Shown here: piece after piece, positions 1-12,900 of the stretch | Layout of the letters: the number at the start of each line of letters is the position of its first letter | How positions within the stretch are numbered: position 1 is the stretch's first letter | Source: Beaufortia kweichowensis | Lineage: Eukaryota > Chordata > Actinopteri > Cypriniformes > Gastromyzontidae | Assembly: GCA_019155185.1 (NCBI GenBank) | Contig: CM032816.1 | Location: forward strand, 11,739,792 to 11,803,791 | Direction: 5' to 3' | Length of the DNA stretch: 64,000 bases | Translations under genes and position numbers: made by a program | The notes under the pieces: model-generated | Databases searched by the model: none | Told to the model about the DNA's origin: nothing | The model's input: only the letters and a program-made list of their open reading frames with translations

Positions 1-690
1 TGAATGTGGTGAATGAAGTTGTTAATAAATGCATTTCAATCATATCACCCAAACCTGCTGATTTACTGCAGTCAATGTGCCTGAAGACACATTATCCCAA
101 ACCATCACCAATCTCTGCCTCTATATTTACGGCAGAGGGCCATAAAAATGCTTTCAACAACATGATTGAGTTGTAAACTAAAGATGGCTTTCACTTACAC
201 TGGTTTGTAATGGACTTCTGCAGTACTCGCTCATTTATCTTTACTTTTATGGGCTGCAGAAGAAAGAGAGATGAATTTACACAGATTCCATGAACAGAAA
301 CACAAGCGGTCACGCTAAAATAATCAGGAAGATTTTAGTTTCATGTTATTGTTTATCTACAAAGACATTCTCTAAACTGTCCCATATAAAATGTTTACTG
401 CTTAAAAGTTCTTAGTTTGTTATTTTAAAGGTTGATTTTATTATATTTTTGCACATTTTCGTTTCTTTGAAATGAAAGTGGAATCTGAGTGACATTTCAT
501 TTTAAATGACATAATTGAATCATCTATTTTGAGTCAGTCAGACACAGACATGTTTTTCCTCGTGATGTTCTTTTGTTAGTTGTATACAGAAAGCGTGACT
601 GAATCTTTAATCCTTTCTAAATAAGACGGAGAGCTCAGGTGGACTCCTGCGGGGTAAGAGCTCCAACAAACTCCTGCTAATTAGCCAAAG

Positions 691-760
691 ATGCCGTTTA
701 ACCACGGACCACTTCCGAACGTCCCGCTGGAGGACCGGCTCAAGATCTTAATCTCCTGGT
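691..760 (+). other. Possible short coding exon, unrecognised
   Basis: An ATG at 691 opens a 23-codon frame (starting MPFNHGPLP, ending LKILISW) that runs into a GTGAGA donor-like sequence near 759-761. The stretch is richer in C and G than its surroundings. I do not recognise the peptide, and no partner exon was found downstream. It may equally be chance or a conserved non-coding element. Confidence 0.15.
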
Positions 761-3700
761 GAGACTCTGGGTGGGTTTTTCCCCTGTTTTTATTCCCTCC
801 TATAATTAATTGAGAGGTTTCCGGTGTGAAAATGGCTCTTGGTAAATGGACAAAAGGCCTTTTGAACAAAAGCCCGAGGTCTGCGTCTGACATGTTCAAT
901 GCCACGGGAAGTTAAAGAGCTTTATTTATAATATAAAACATATATGTAAACTATGAGTATAAAGAGATTATTTTAATAGCTTGTTTTTAAGGATCTCCAA
1001 AAAGCCCACATAAATAGTCTGTATTTATTTCTTCTAAACAATTTGAATTTGCATGCAAGATTTTTGTCATGTGAAGTAATAATTCAGTTCATTTCCATAT
1101 GGGAATGTTGTAAAACACAGACCGTGTGTGCAGAATATCGCTCCCATAATGCCTGAATATAAATGGCAAGCTGTAAAACAGTCTTAAATGTCTTCTGAAG
1201 TGTGTGTTTATTTTTGTGTGTTTAATGTACCGAACATGTCTAATAATTCCACAGGACGTATATATCTCCAGTGCATGTGTAGTGTATTTTACATGATATA
1301 CGCTAAACATGAATTACATTTACAGTCAAACTCAGGAATGGCTGAAATACTTCTTTCAAACATTTTTCTGGCCTTGACGTTTAATAATAAACAGGCAGTC
1401 TTTCAGGCAGAGGTGTGTTGGGTTTGAGCTCGCGTCTCTCGCTGAACTGTATATGTGTTTAGTGAAACTCTTACACGCCGGCCTGTAATTTAATGGCCAC
1501 TCTTGGAATTCAGCGCTGGCTCGAATTGCAGGAGAAAATACCATCAACAGCTTCGTTCTTGTGTCCAAATTCCTCTGACATTAAATAGGGACCGTCGCCG
1601 TGCCGTACAGCTCGACACAAGCGCTGCATTCACTGACCTCCGTGTGTCAAATAACTGGATTTACTGGAAAGAGAAACGCCTGTGTGTGTGTCACATGCAC
1701 AATGTGTTTTTAAATGATTCTGAAATCATTTGCTGCTGGAATCTGAGGCCATGAAATGTGTTTTCCTACAGCTCGGCTCTGTGCCAGGAAAGATCTGTCC
1801 ACACCTCATGTCATGGACTTCCAAGATAATAGTTCTCCAGAGGATTCAAGATGGATTCTGATGGTTCTGGAGTCCAGTGAGAACATCGACTCACAGATTA
1901 TGGATTCAATACTTTTTTCATTACTCTTACATTTTTGTATTCAAAGCCTGAATTGTTATGGCATTATGAATATTTTCTTCATAAATACAAATGCATACAA
2001 ATAATCTCATCATACAGCTGATAAAAGCTTCACACATCTTTGTTTCACAAGCACGCTTTAGTTTATTTTATCTCCCTCTTTATTTGTTTTATTTTCACAA
2101 GCAAAGCGCTTCGCATCATTTCCTCAGACTTGGATCACGGCTGGTAAAAGCCAAATAAATGCAGCTGTTTGCGCCGGTCCGCACAGAGACGTTATCATCA
2201 AAACCATCCATCTTCACTAAAGGCCGACCTGATGCTGATGTTATGAAATGAATGCCATAAACAACTCTGTTAAATATATGAGAGAGCAAATGGTTGCCCT
2301 ATTAGAGCGAGACCCGACCTGCCCAGATTTACGCCGCACGCTGTGATGAGTGGAAAGTATGTGGTGAAGTTTAAAACACGTCGACTGAGTTCCTGTGAGC
2401 ACGGCAGGGTCATGCTACACGCGGGAGATTGTGGACCGTCAGTGTCTGTGTGTTCAATAAAAATAAGTTTGGCACAGTTTGTGTGAGAGCCGTGCCATCT
2501 GATCACCATCTTTTCAAAGGCAGGTGGTGAATAAGACGCTCTTCTCATTTGCCACCTTTAAACCCTAAACCATCTGGTCATTATGTCCATCACGCTCAGC
2601 TGTGTCCAGAAACAAACATGGCATCAATTAGACGTCTCCACCCCAAAGCCTAAAGAAATCAAATATTCAGATCACACTTAACATCTAACCAAACCCTTCA
2701 ATAATCAAATCAATGATCTGATAAACAGTTAATGTGTATAGTCTAGTTTTGTGCTTTACTAATAACCGCTGACTCCTCCTGTGAATGACCCATCGTCCCC
2801 GAGGTCTACGGCTCTGTATTAACATGCTAATGTTTGGCTTCGCTTGATTTCTCTCATTGTCCAGATCACAAGCCTTTAGGACTTCATCTCAGCGGGTCCG
2901 TGCTCACGTCTGTCATTAACATACTCATGAATCATGCAGAACAGAGAACATGATAGAACATGACACATGTTATCAGATCCGCCTCCACATGAAGATTCAT
3001 GGACATCTAAGTGTCTCATCGTGGGTGAATAAAGTTATATGGAGAACATTAGAAAAGACAATGTGAAACTGGCTAAACAAGATTCATGGGTTGCTTTTTT
3101 ATATTTCACTTGTCAAAATGATTTATTTTAGTGACATTTCTTTGTTTTAGCTTTGCCTCTTTTTCATTTTATCTTGAAAGACTTTTCAATGTAGACGTCT
3201 CTTACAAAAATAAGTTTATTCAAGTGTGCTATTAACATACATCTTTTAAACTAAACATAATAAAGTGTACTTTTGATCTACTTTTCACTACTTAATATAC
3301 TTAATCTTTGCCTAAATATAATACAATAATATCTTTTTTGTTAGGATTCAGTGTCAGAACAGTCATGTGAGAATCATATTAAATGTCACCGGTCAGAGAT
3401 TGTGTGTTTAGCACGTGTAAATGTAAATGTACACACAAAGCAATTTAAAAGCTAATGGTCTGAATGAGACACTAAACCCGTGCAGTTCCTCTGGGATCTT
3501 TATGTCAATACACTGATCAAAACTATTGATTAGGGATCAGCGTGTGAATATTATTCATGATTTAAATGAAATCAATAATCTGTCATCAATACACTGTAAC
3601 TCACACAGGGAATTTAGAAGCCAACGGTCTTTGAGATAATGCATCAGGAAAGTTAAACCATCTACAGAAGAAACATTCGAAGAAAGTCTATAAGTCTATT

Positions 3701-6700
3701 CGTTTGCTTATAAATATAACAATAATGTTTCTTTAGCTTGTATTTTTCCCACATGTTTCTGTGAAATTTAGATCCAAAACTGTATCCAAACCAGTATCAT
3801 TTAGAGTAAAAGTCAAAATACATCATAATATTTTTCCCTATCTTTTAATATCTTACAATACAATCTGTTATTGTAGGTTTGGGACACAAAAGGCCACAGT
3901 CACCCAGGTGTTGTCTAACACTGAAAACACTTTTTGGGCCGGGATGTTTAAACACCTGCTGTGATGGATGCTGGTGGCATGAAGACTCGCCGCATCCCTC
4001 CAGGCATCATTCACACCATCAGCTCTCGCTTACAGAACACCGTCCATCACTGAAGATACAGTCTGTCAACAGTATAATGGCCTGGCGATTAATATTACGA
4101 CGGTGGTGGCGGGGGGCGGACGTAACTGAATCCTATCTGTTTTCATGCTGTAGCTCTTTAATATGTCCGTCGCTTTCGCCTGCGGTCAGAGACGCAAACC
4201 GACAGCGACAAAAAGCATAATGTATGAATGAAGGGTCAAGGGGTCTAGAAATATTACTCAATGTCAACACAGAACAAAACAAGAAACAATTTCATAAAAG
4301 ATATATTCTATAAATACAATTGATATTATATATAAATGAAAATGAATGAATAAAACTGAATGGACAAGAGCTTTTGTCACGCTGTATGTTAGTAAGTCTC
4401 TCCACATCACTGGTGTAAACGTATGATGTAATCAGATGTAAAGTGTCTTGTGTTTATGTTATTTCTCTCAAACTAAAGACAAAACAAATGTTCTCATAGC
4501 AGGAGAATAAAAACATCAAATGGCTCATTTCCCAGAGATGAGATCTTACAAGCAAAGCGAACATTAAAGCTGGTTGTACCAGAGAAACAAAACATTTTCT
4601 TTAGAAATGACTTTTGACACAAGCCCAAAGATTCGAGCGATAATCAAACTAAAATGCAAAAACACAGATTTTAAACATTCAATTTTACTGTAAATATACT
4701 CTAGAATGAAATATAAAAACAGAGAAGCTTTTATCTTATTAAAGACGCGTGACATGTTGAAGCCGTGTGAGTCTTCAGATCTTCTATCAGAGGACCTTCA
4801 TCATCATCATCATCATCTCTAATCTAACACACCATAACATAAACAAAACATCTGTCAAACTACAGGCCATCAACACTGACAGAACACTGAATTTACCTGA
4901 ACTTGTGACGACACAGAACTGAATCTGCCCTTATTTTATAATGTTTGATTTTATCATTTTATACGAGAGTTCTGGTATCTTTGAGAGATTAAATGACTCA
5001 TGTTTCTCACAATTTCATGAGAATGATGATTTTATGTTCATCATCATGATCAAATGTTTCATAGTTTTAAGAACAAATGTTTCATTTTTGGGTGATTTAT
5101 TTCTTTACAAACTAATTTCAACACATTTCTGAACACAAAGTTGATCTCTATCCATGATGACTCAGACTTCAGACACGACTGATGGAAAGTCAGACATCTG
5201 TGATTTTCTGTGGGCAGATCATGATATCATTCACAGATCTGTGTATAAGCGGATGTGGATTGAAAATGAAGGCAGCGGGCAGTTTGTTCTGGAAGGAAGT
5301 GTGTATATCCTTCAGACGATCTTCACGAGCAGCACTAAAACTCAACAAGAGCAACATTCAGAAGCACCACATCATCTGAATCAGATCGGATGTTTTCTCT
5401 CAGCCCATATTTTTCTAGTTTATGGAGATGATTGTTCTCAGACCGTCAGCGACTGATGCTCATGAAAATGTATGACATCACCTGAAAGTCAAGAAGTCAT
5501 CTTGAAGTTCTCCAGGAGTATGAAAGTTTGATTGACAGTAGCTCTCTCCTGACCTCTGACCCTCATCTCAAGATGAAATAATGTCTGTTAAAGAGTAAAT
5601 ACATGAAACATTTGCGGTATCAATAAAAATCAAGCCAATTTAAATCTTTTAAAATAATAATAAACGCAACGTAATTCTTTGTTGGTGCAGACACTAATAT
5701 ATGTTTCATCATGGTTATTATTATAGTTTTTATTCTTGGTGTGAACAGGCCTTTAAAGTCAGTCGCAATTTTGATGATATCTACCAGACAGTTTCAAGAT
5801 TTCATGCACGATGTTCCAAAAGAAACAACACAAATCATTTCATTGGAGTTTAAAACATCATTATGTAAATGAAACCTTCAGAGACCTTCAGAAAAGATGC
5901 CAAAGATTTCTGTCTAAAAGACTCGACTGCTTGAATCATTTCAGCTGTCAGAGGAAATCAACTCACAATCACATGAACCTGAAACAGATGAAACAGAGTT
6001 TAAAGTTATTTCAGGACAACATCAATCTGAACTCTACAGACATTTAGAAAGTTTTTTTCTACAGCACTTGAATCGGTTTTATTCCCAGGACCCGTCCTCT
6101 CGCTCGCTCCTGTCTGTGTGTTGTGCCCTGTAAATGTCAGGGTTCAAAGCAACATGAACCCTGAGTCCAGCGGGGTCAAAGGTTAAGCAGAACCCAGAGA
6201 CATTTAACAAGCTAATCAGTGTTGAGTTTAAATGCAGACATTCAGACGAGAGTTCATCTCAAATGACACGTACAGCATTAAATATATTGTAGTAGTACAA
6301 AACATAAACCAAAAATAATGGATATTTACTGTTTTTGTACTATTGTACATCAGAGAAAAGTATTACCTGGGATGCTTAGATGATACGGTCCCTCTTTGAG
6401 AATTTATTATAAATTGTAAAGTGTTATGAAATAAAATGAGAAAAGGCCAAAAAGTGATAAAATGTCAAATGTTTCTAGGAGTTCAGTGTAACCGTGGTAA
6501 CCCCGGGGTAGGGTAAACATTTCATTTGCCCTTCATGACACTGGAGTAATTACCCCGTCCACCCTCAGGGCGCCACAGCGAGAGCATTTACTGCCACAAA
6601 CACATCACAGATTTCTGAGAGAGACTCGACCCGTGAACGACATACTCGCTCAATAAAACACTCGCACGCTTTTAAGATGTTAAACATGATCTACAGGATT

Positions 6701-6889
6701 TGATTTATGTTCACAAAAACAAATTCTTTCAATATTTTTAACATCTTCTCACAGTAAAGTTTAACAATGATGCTTCATTCCAAACATGGTGAAAACTGTG
6801 GTTTGAAACTCACTGTAAATGTGAAGAATGTTCCTTATGCAAAGAAGAGATAGGTAACAAAACGAGACCCAAATTCAAATCAAATTCAA

Positions 6890-7041
6890 TCGATATTTTG
6901 AGGTTTTGTGTTCATACGATGGAAGTCAACGAGGTTCAGTGTTGTTTGATTCTCAACATTCTTCAAAATATCTTCTTTTGTGTTCTGAAGAAGAAAGAAA
7001 GTCACACAGATTTGGATGAAAGAATTTTTATTTTTGGTCAC
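6890..7041. mobile_element. Half copy of a cyprinid palindromic MITE
   Basis: The stretch contains the diagnostic blocks 'TTGATTCTCAACATTCTTC', 'AAAATATCTTCTTTTGTGTT', 'GAAGAAAGAAAGTCA' and ends in a 'TTTTTATTTTTGG' tail. The same blocks recur at about 26.54-26.80 kb and 38.41-38.63 kb. The usual terminal 'AAAGGGATA' is not visible here, so this looks like a truncated or eroded copy. Naming it to a specific family would need a repeat library. Confidence 0.6.
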
Positions 7042-9240
7042 TTGTGATCATGACATCATATCCTGTCTGTGTTTGTGGTCATCCACGCTGATGTCATCAC
7101 GTCTCTCGAGCTCTTTGGGCGTCCTGCACAGAGAAACAAGCGAGATATTAGCGAGATCTGTGTGATGTTCTATTGTGTCTCAGAGCGCTCGGGTCCGGTC
7201 GAGGGAAGCATTTAATAGCCACATCATGTGATGGATGTGTTTGGACGGCCGTCGCTGAATTACTCCATACATCAGCGTAATTGACCCCGTCGAGACTCAG
7301 ACTGCTGACAATTACACGCTAAAAGCCCCACAAATGAGCAGCTTCTGGAAAACACAGACTGTTTATTTACTGCAGGAATCAATCAGACGCTGCTAATGAA
7401 ATAATCTGACGACATCTCAAATGACTTTAGCTGCTTGGGTTTTAGATATTTTCTCATATGTTTTGGGGTAATTGTACGTATTTTCTCATATAAATAACAA
7501 ACAATTCTCAAACTCAACATTAAAGTTTTGCTCTGAATGTAAAAGCTGCATTGGTTTCTGTGTTGTCCCACAACACTAATAATGCGTCTGTTGTGTGTAT
7601 GTTCTCCGTATATGAAGTAAACGGCACGTCCGGGTCGGTCGGTAGCTGAGGTGAACGCGGGCGACGGCGTCTCTGAATGAAAACCCTGTTCTTTCAGTCC
7701 TGACTCTGAATAAACGTTTACACAAGGCGACACGTGGATTTATGAAGGTCTGTTTATTATTTGTTTTCTTTAAGGAAGGTGGGAGAAGTAACCCGAGCGC
7801 TTTTCCAGACTCATTAACCTTAAAACTGTAGGTTAACAACTTTATGAGCGATCAAATGTATATTTCACCGCAGGGACAGAAGCTTTGGTCTGATATAAAA
7901 ACACGAGGAAGAAATGGAGGTCTGGATTTATCATGAAGTCTAGACCACGTGCCATTAAACAACATGTTCATTTAAGCTTCAATGTGCATCATAAAGCACA
8001 CAAAGTCCTAGTGAACCTTACAGACATTAATAGACATCTGTTTCTATAAAGCTGTAGACTTTATGTAAGACATAGTTGAGACATAAATACTTTATTAAAT
8101 CATATTTAATCACAATATTTGCATCTTTACAGGCTATTCAAAAGGATTTGATGAAGCATCTTTATGTGTCTCATCTCCCAGTATATCTCTGCCAGCACCA
8201 TCTCCAGCCAAAACCCAATTAAACGCCGTTCTTTTGGCCCGTTCATGAAGGGGTATCATGACATCTGGCCCTGGAGACGGCCCATCGCCCCGGGGTTTCT
8301 CTCTGCGTGAAGAGTCTCTTTACCGCCGAATGTGATGCTTTAAATCCTCTTAATCCCCGACAGATTAGCCCACCAGAAGAAAAAACCTCCAAAAGACGCG
8401 GCGCTCGGCCCGGTCTCTATTTACACGACATACGGACCCTTTCAAACCGAGAGTCTGTTGTTTAAGAAGCGCCTGAGGGTCAGCGCTCAGATCTTCATAT
8501 GTTTTTGGCAGTCTGGCCGACCCCAAACCAGCTTTAGAAATGTTTAACTGGCTGTTAACTGGGACCAGTAAGATCAGTACAGTGTACGAGACCATCAAAT
8601 GAACATTTCAAGACCTCTTTAAAATGTACGTCTCACTGTAATTACAGGTATTTGGAGCATATATTGGTCTCTTTCAGGGGTTTGTTGTCTTTCGTCAAGA
8701 ACCCAGGCAGTCCTGGCAGGATCTTCTCTTTAGACGTACTGTAATTGCTTTTAAAAGAAAATGGAAAGCTGTTAACATTCCCCTCTTCAGGAGAGCCGGA
8801 AGGCTGATTGCCGGCCCTTCTGCTGGATTTCTGCAGGATTACAGACTTTATTGGCTTTGGTAAGTGGATTCTGGTATGTCCTGTAAGTAGAACCAGGTGT
8901 TCGTGTTTGAAACGTCTTTCACAGAACAGTGTGTTACTGTAAACACGTGTGTTCCCTTCACACCCCTAATTCATATCATATTCTCACTATTACAGGTTAT
9001 AAGTGGACATATGTGTTAATGAACATCCAATATTTACATTTACGCTTTTGTCCAAAGTGTATTCAAGGATTTTATTTGATCAGCATGGGTGTTCTCTGGG
9101 GTTTTTATTCACTGAGCTACAGGAATGCTGCATTACTTCATGACTTTGCATATATAACAAAGAAGTTAAATAAAAACATATGTATTAAAATATACTATAC
9201 AAATATATATTTTATAAGATTTGCTTCCACTGAATCCATA

Positions 9241-9541
9241 ATCTTGGGATTATTATGAATAAATAATAATAATAAAATAAGATTAATCTTAATATTAAAA
9301 ACAATATCAATAATAATAATTATTGCTATAATAATAATAATAATTATTATTATTATTATTGATATTGTTTTGTATGATTAATTATTAAAAAGTTATTAGT
9401 AATAAAATATAGTGTTATCAGTAACCATAATAAAAATAATAATAATTATTATTATTATTTGTAATATAATATATTATTATTATTATTACTGATAATACTA
9501 TATTTTATTACTAATCATTTTTAATAATTAAAACCAATTGC

Positions 9542-9574
<33 letters not shown>

Positions 9575-9610
9575 TAATATAACAATAAATACTATTATTA
9601 ATAATATCAA
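9241..9610. repeat. AT-rich ATT/AAT trinucleotide block with nested inverted repeats
   Basis: Almost pure A+T made of AAT and ATT runs that switch strand several times, so that arms pair with one another. The clearest pair is about 9,379-9,433 against 9,474-9,530, sharing the block 'TAGTAATAAAATATAGT' and the flank 'TTATCAGTAA'. A smaller palindrome around 9,300-9,372 pairs 'AAAACAATATCAATAAT' with its complement. Such DNA can form cruciforms and may break or replicate poorly. Confidence 0.75.
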
Positions 9611-9889
9611 TTGTTAAAGTAATATTTATTTAATGTTAACGTTTCAATGAACTATTAAACATACCACACGAGAAAGTATCTATACACCATATATCCTCAA
9701 ATTCCTTTATAAATTAAAGAAGCCTAAACTCAGTAAACTCAGATGCTCCGAGCATGATGCTGTAAAACTTTATTACCGTGAGGTATGAAGTGTTACAGAA
9801 CCGGCTCTGATGATGATGGTGGATGTCCTGTGGATGAGCTCACACCAGCGTGTTTCTCTGTGATGCTGATGGGAGTCGTGAGGGTGGCC

Positions 9890-9940
9890 GGGTGAAGCGG
9901 GTGAAGCGGGTGAAGCGGGCTCGACCGGTGCGCTATAAAA
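9890..9940 (+). promoter_or_regulatory. Possible TATA promoter next to a 10-bp triple repeat
   Basis: Three head-to-tail copies of a 10-bp unit (GGGTGAAGCG) at 9,890-9,919 precede a good TATAAAA box at 9,934-9,940 in a locally GC-rich setting. No open reading frame of note follows within 500 bases, so if real it would drive a non-coding transcript or a gene with a distant coding exon. The prediction rests on motif and composition only. Confidence 0.2.
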
Positions 9941-12900
9941 AGGAAGGTCAGATCAGTTCCACCGTGCAGATTTGATCTCCAGCAGCACTTAGACTGTCTT
10001 CAGCCAGCTATTTTCTGTCGTCTCCTGAGGCGCATTCCAGGGGCGGGGTACGGAAAACGGTTCCCGTTTGAAGGTTAGCGCACGATTCCCAATCATTCCA
10101 CTACAGGAATAGCATCTTATTCAGCACCTGGTAAACAACAGAACACATTTCAACATTTAAAATGTAAACAACAGATTCAAGATTCATCCAATTGACATAT
10201 GAAGTTCATTAAAGTTCAATGTACCATGTACACCATCCCTTCCTCTGTAACCTCTAATCAGACAACGACAATCAAAATTAGCCAGTAAAATCAGGAGCTT
10301 GACCTCTGACCTCTCTGATCCATGAAGTCCTGCTATGAGTTACAGACGAGGTCAACGGCGGGTCACCACCGAACCCAAAATTAGTGCTGTGGAGATGTAC
10401 GGCCGGTAGATAAGATGTGTTTACTTTGGGCCGGGTGCAGAGGTCACTGACCTTACAGACGGCCCTGATCTTAGCTCTTTGAAATGGAAATTCCTTCATT
10501 CATTCGCTGACATTTGTTTGCGTTAAGAGCTTTGATGTCCCTCCAAACATGGAATACTGTCTTGACATCTTATGAATACATCATTTATATTCAACTTTAG
10601 CTGAAAGCATCAGTAATTGGGAATAAATGACAATTCTTGGTGTCACATCAGTGTGATTTTAGTAAACAGCTGACTGTGGATTTGAACAAAGAGTCACCAT
10701 GTAAGCCTCGAAATGTCTAAATAAAAAGATATCTGTTTTCACCACAACTTTATATCTACACACAGAGAGATGAGAAAGTTAAAATCACATGTAAAACTTT
10801 ACAGTGAGACACAAACCATAGCTGAAACCACATTATATCCATCACAACAATAACATCCCACCCTAAAGCAACCAAAATCTATAAACATCATGTTTTAGAA
10901 ACAGAATGAGCTGTAAGTCCAGGACAAAAACAATTCCAGTGGTATGGACATGAGTCAAAACTTGAAATATAATTTCTTAAAGAATGTATTTATTATCAAT
11001 ATATTGAATCATCTGTTTATATTTGACTATATTATATATATTTATATTTGAGTCCAGACATGAGAAAAATATCAGTCTACTGTATACACGAGTATATCTA
11101 TTTTTCTTATTTATTCTTTATTATTATTCTGAAAACAGCACTTTATCTGACTATGAAAAATCATGATTTAAACAGAAACAAATGCTTTATAAACTTCGAG
11201 CGAGACCTCACATGAGGATTTAAACCATCTGAACTATCAGTATGATGAAAACTTTATTTTTTCATGTGAAGATTGACATTTGCATGGAATAGCACAAGGC
11301 CTTTATGAACACTATAACCGCCGTCCTGCCAATCACAACAATAATCAGATCAGTCTCTGGCCTTCAGCTGAACTCGTATATTTGATGATAAGTCTCCATC
11401 TCTCCATCTGTGTGATGCGGCAGCAGAAGCTTTACTCTGGATCTGTGCATTTACAGAGATGACTTTTAACACGTCAAAGCGAGCAGGCCTTTCCACAAAG
11501 TGTTGAAGTATTTCTCGAAACGCTTTGATGTCTATCTCTAGCGCACAGAACCGGCAGGATCGGTTTCTACGGTCCAAAGAGAGCAAATTCATCAGGACGT
11601 CACATGAGGTTTATAGCGGCAATGTGATACTGCTTAAAAGGAGTAAAGATTTCTATCTAGGGGTTTGGTAACATATATCTTTTCTTTGAGTTTAACTGAG
11701 CTAAAGCAAACAACTATTAAGTCTGAGTGGACGTCGCTGATCATAAATGAGACACATGTGCGCTGTCACTTTAAATGACAACGTATAAAGGCTTTAGATA
11801 TCAGGCAGATTTAGACATGCACGTTTATTACATTTATAGAAAATCACAACCTACTTTGTTTACAAGAATCTGCCAAGATTTTGACCAAGAAGTGCATTTG
11901 GTCTTGACGTGTAGCCGCATTATGAAGCGTGCATGCATGCGAATAAACCTGTGAAGTCATGGTTGCGAACACTGAAATTGTGATTTACTGATTGTGATTT
12001 ACACATTTACACAAGTCATCATTCCTGGTTATTCCATCTATCACCTAACAAAGTTTAAAACATTCAGACGGGTTACACGGGTAGCGTTTAGGATCTCATA
12101 TGATGTGAAGAACCTGATGCTGAAATGGGAATTTGTTTTTGTCTGATATAATTTATGTGCCGTTCATTTGAGCGCTGCCTGAAGGAAGTACAGTAAAGAT
12201 GTCGTTTAACAGCCCGAGCGAGTGTTGTCAGGGTGGAGCTCAATCCCATTCTTCTCACGGCCCATGACCCACTATAACACATGCTGGAAAACAGTTTTAT
12301 GATTCCTCTATTATTCATAATCACCTCAGAAATACAACAGAAATAATCTTTGCAATACATTCTGGAGATTTCTGTGGGGTTTATGCATTTACTGTAGGAT
12401 TCTTGTGAAGCAATGAGGTGATGAAACTATCAGGAAATCTCTGTATCTGAGACTTAAAAAACCTTCTGGATAAAATATAAATATTAAATGTGGCCATGTG
12501 ATTGAAAAAACATTGTAGCCCTAGTGATAAGCTTAAATTAAAATAATAATAAATAATGTTATGACCACAACGTGGAATGACTTTTTCATCTAACACAATG
12601 ACTTCAAATGATCTTTTCTAAAAACTGATGTGCAATTCCATTAATTATAGACACATCTTGTAATTAAGCACATTAAAAAAATATAATTATTTGACAGATG
12701 TAATAAAAACCCAAACAATGACCCTGTCTGGACTGTCTCCCAATTACTGTATCTGTGCCGAGTTCCCGTATGTAATTTACACTTATTAAACACTTTTAAT
12801 AAGATGATCAAAGCGACTAAACAAAGCAGAAGTATTTATAAATTAATTAGTTCGCCTTTCCACTTTCTAAACAGGTTTCCTGAAAACTTCAATCGCTATA

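Larger units (their letters stand above)
1..9240. other. Gene-poor region upstream of itga11, part 1
   Basis: I see no convincing coding exon here. Open frames are short and lack splice context or family similarity. Base composition alternates between AT-rich stretches and GC-richer islands, for example near 2,760-2,960, 6,490-6,610, 7,080-7,330 and 8,180-8,560. Such islands could be conserved non-coding elements, but conservation cannot be judged from one sequence. In human, CORO2B lies head-to-head with ITGA11 on this side; I could not find a coronin exon on either strand. Confidence 0.6.
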
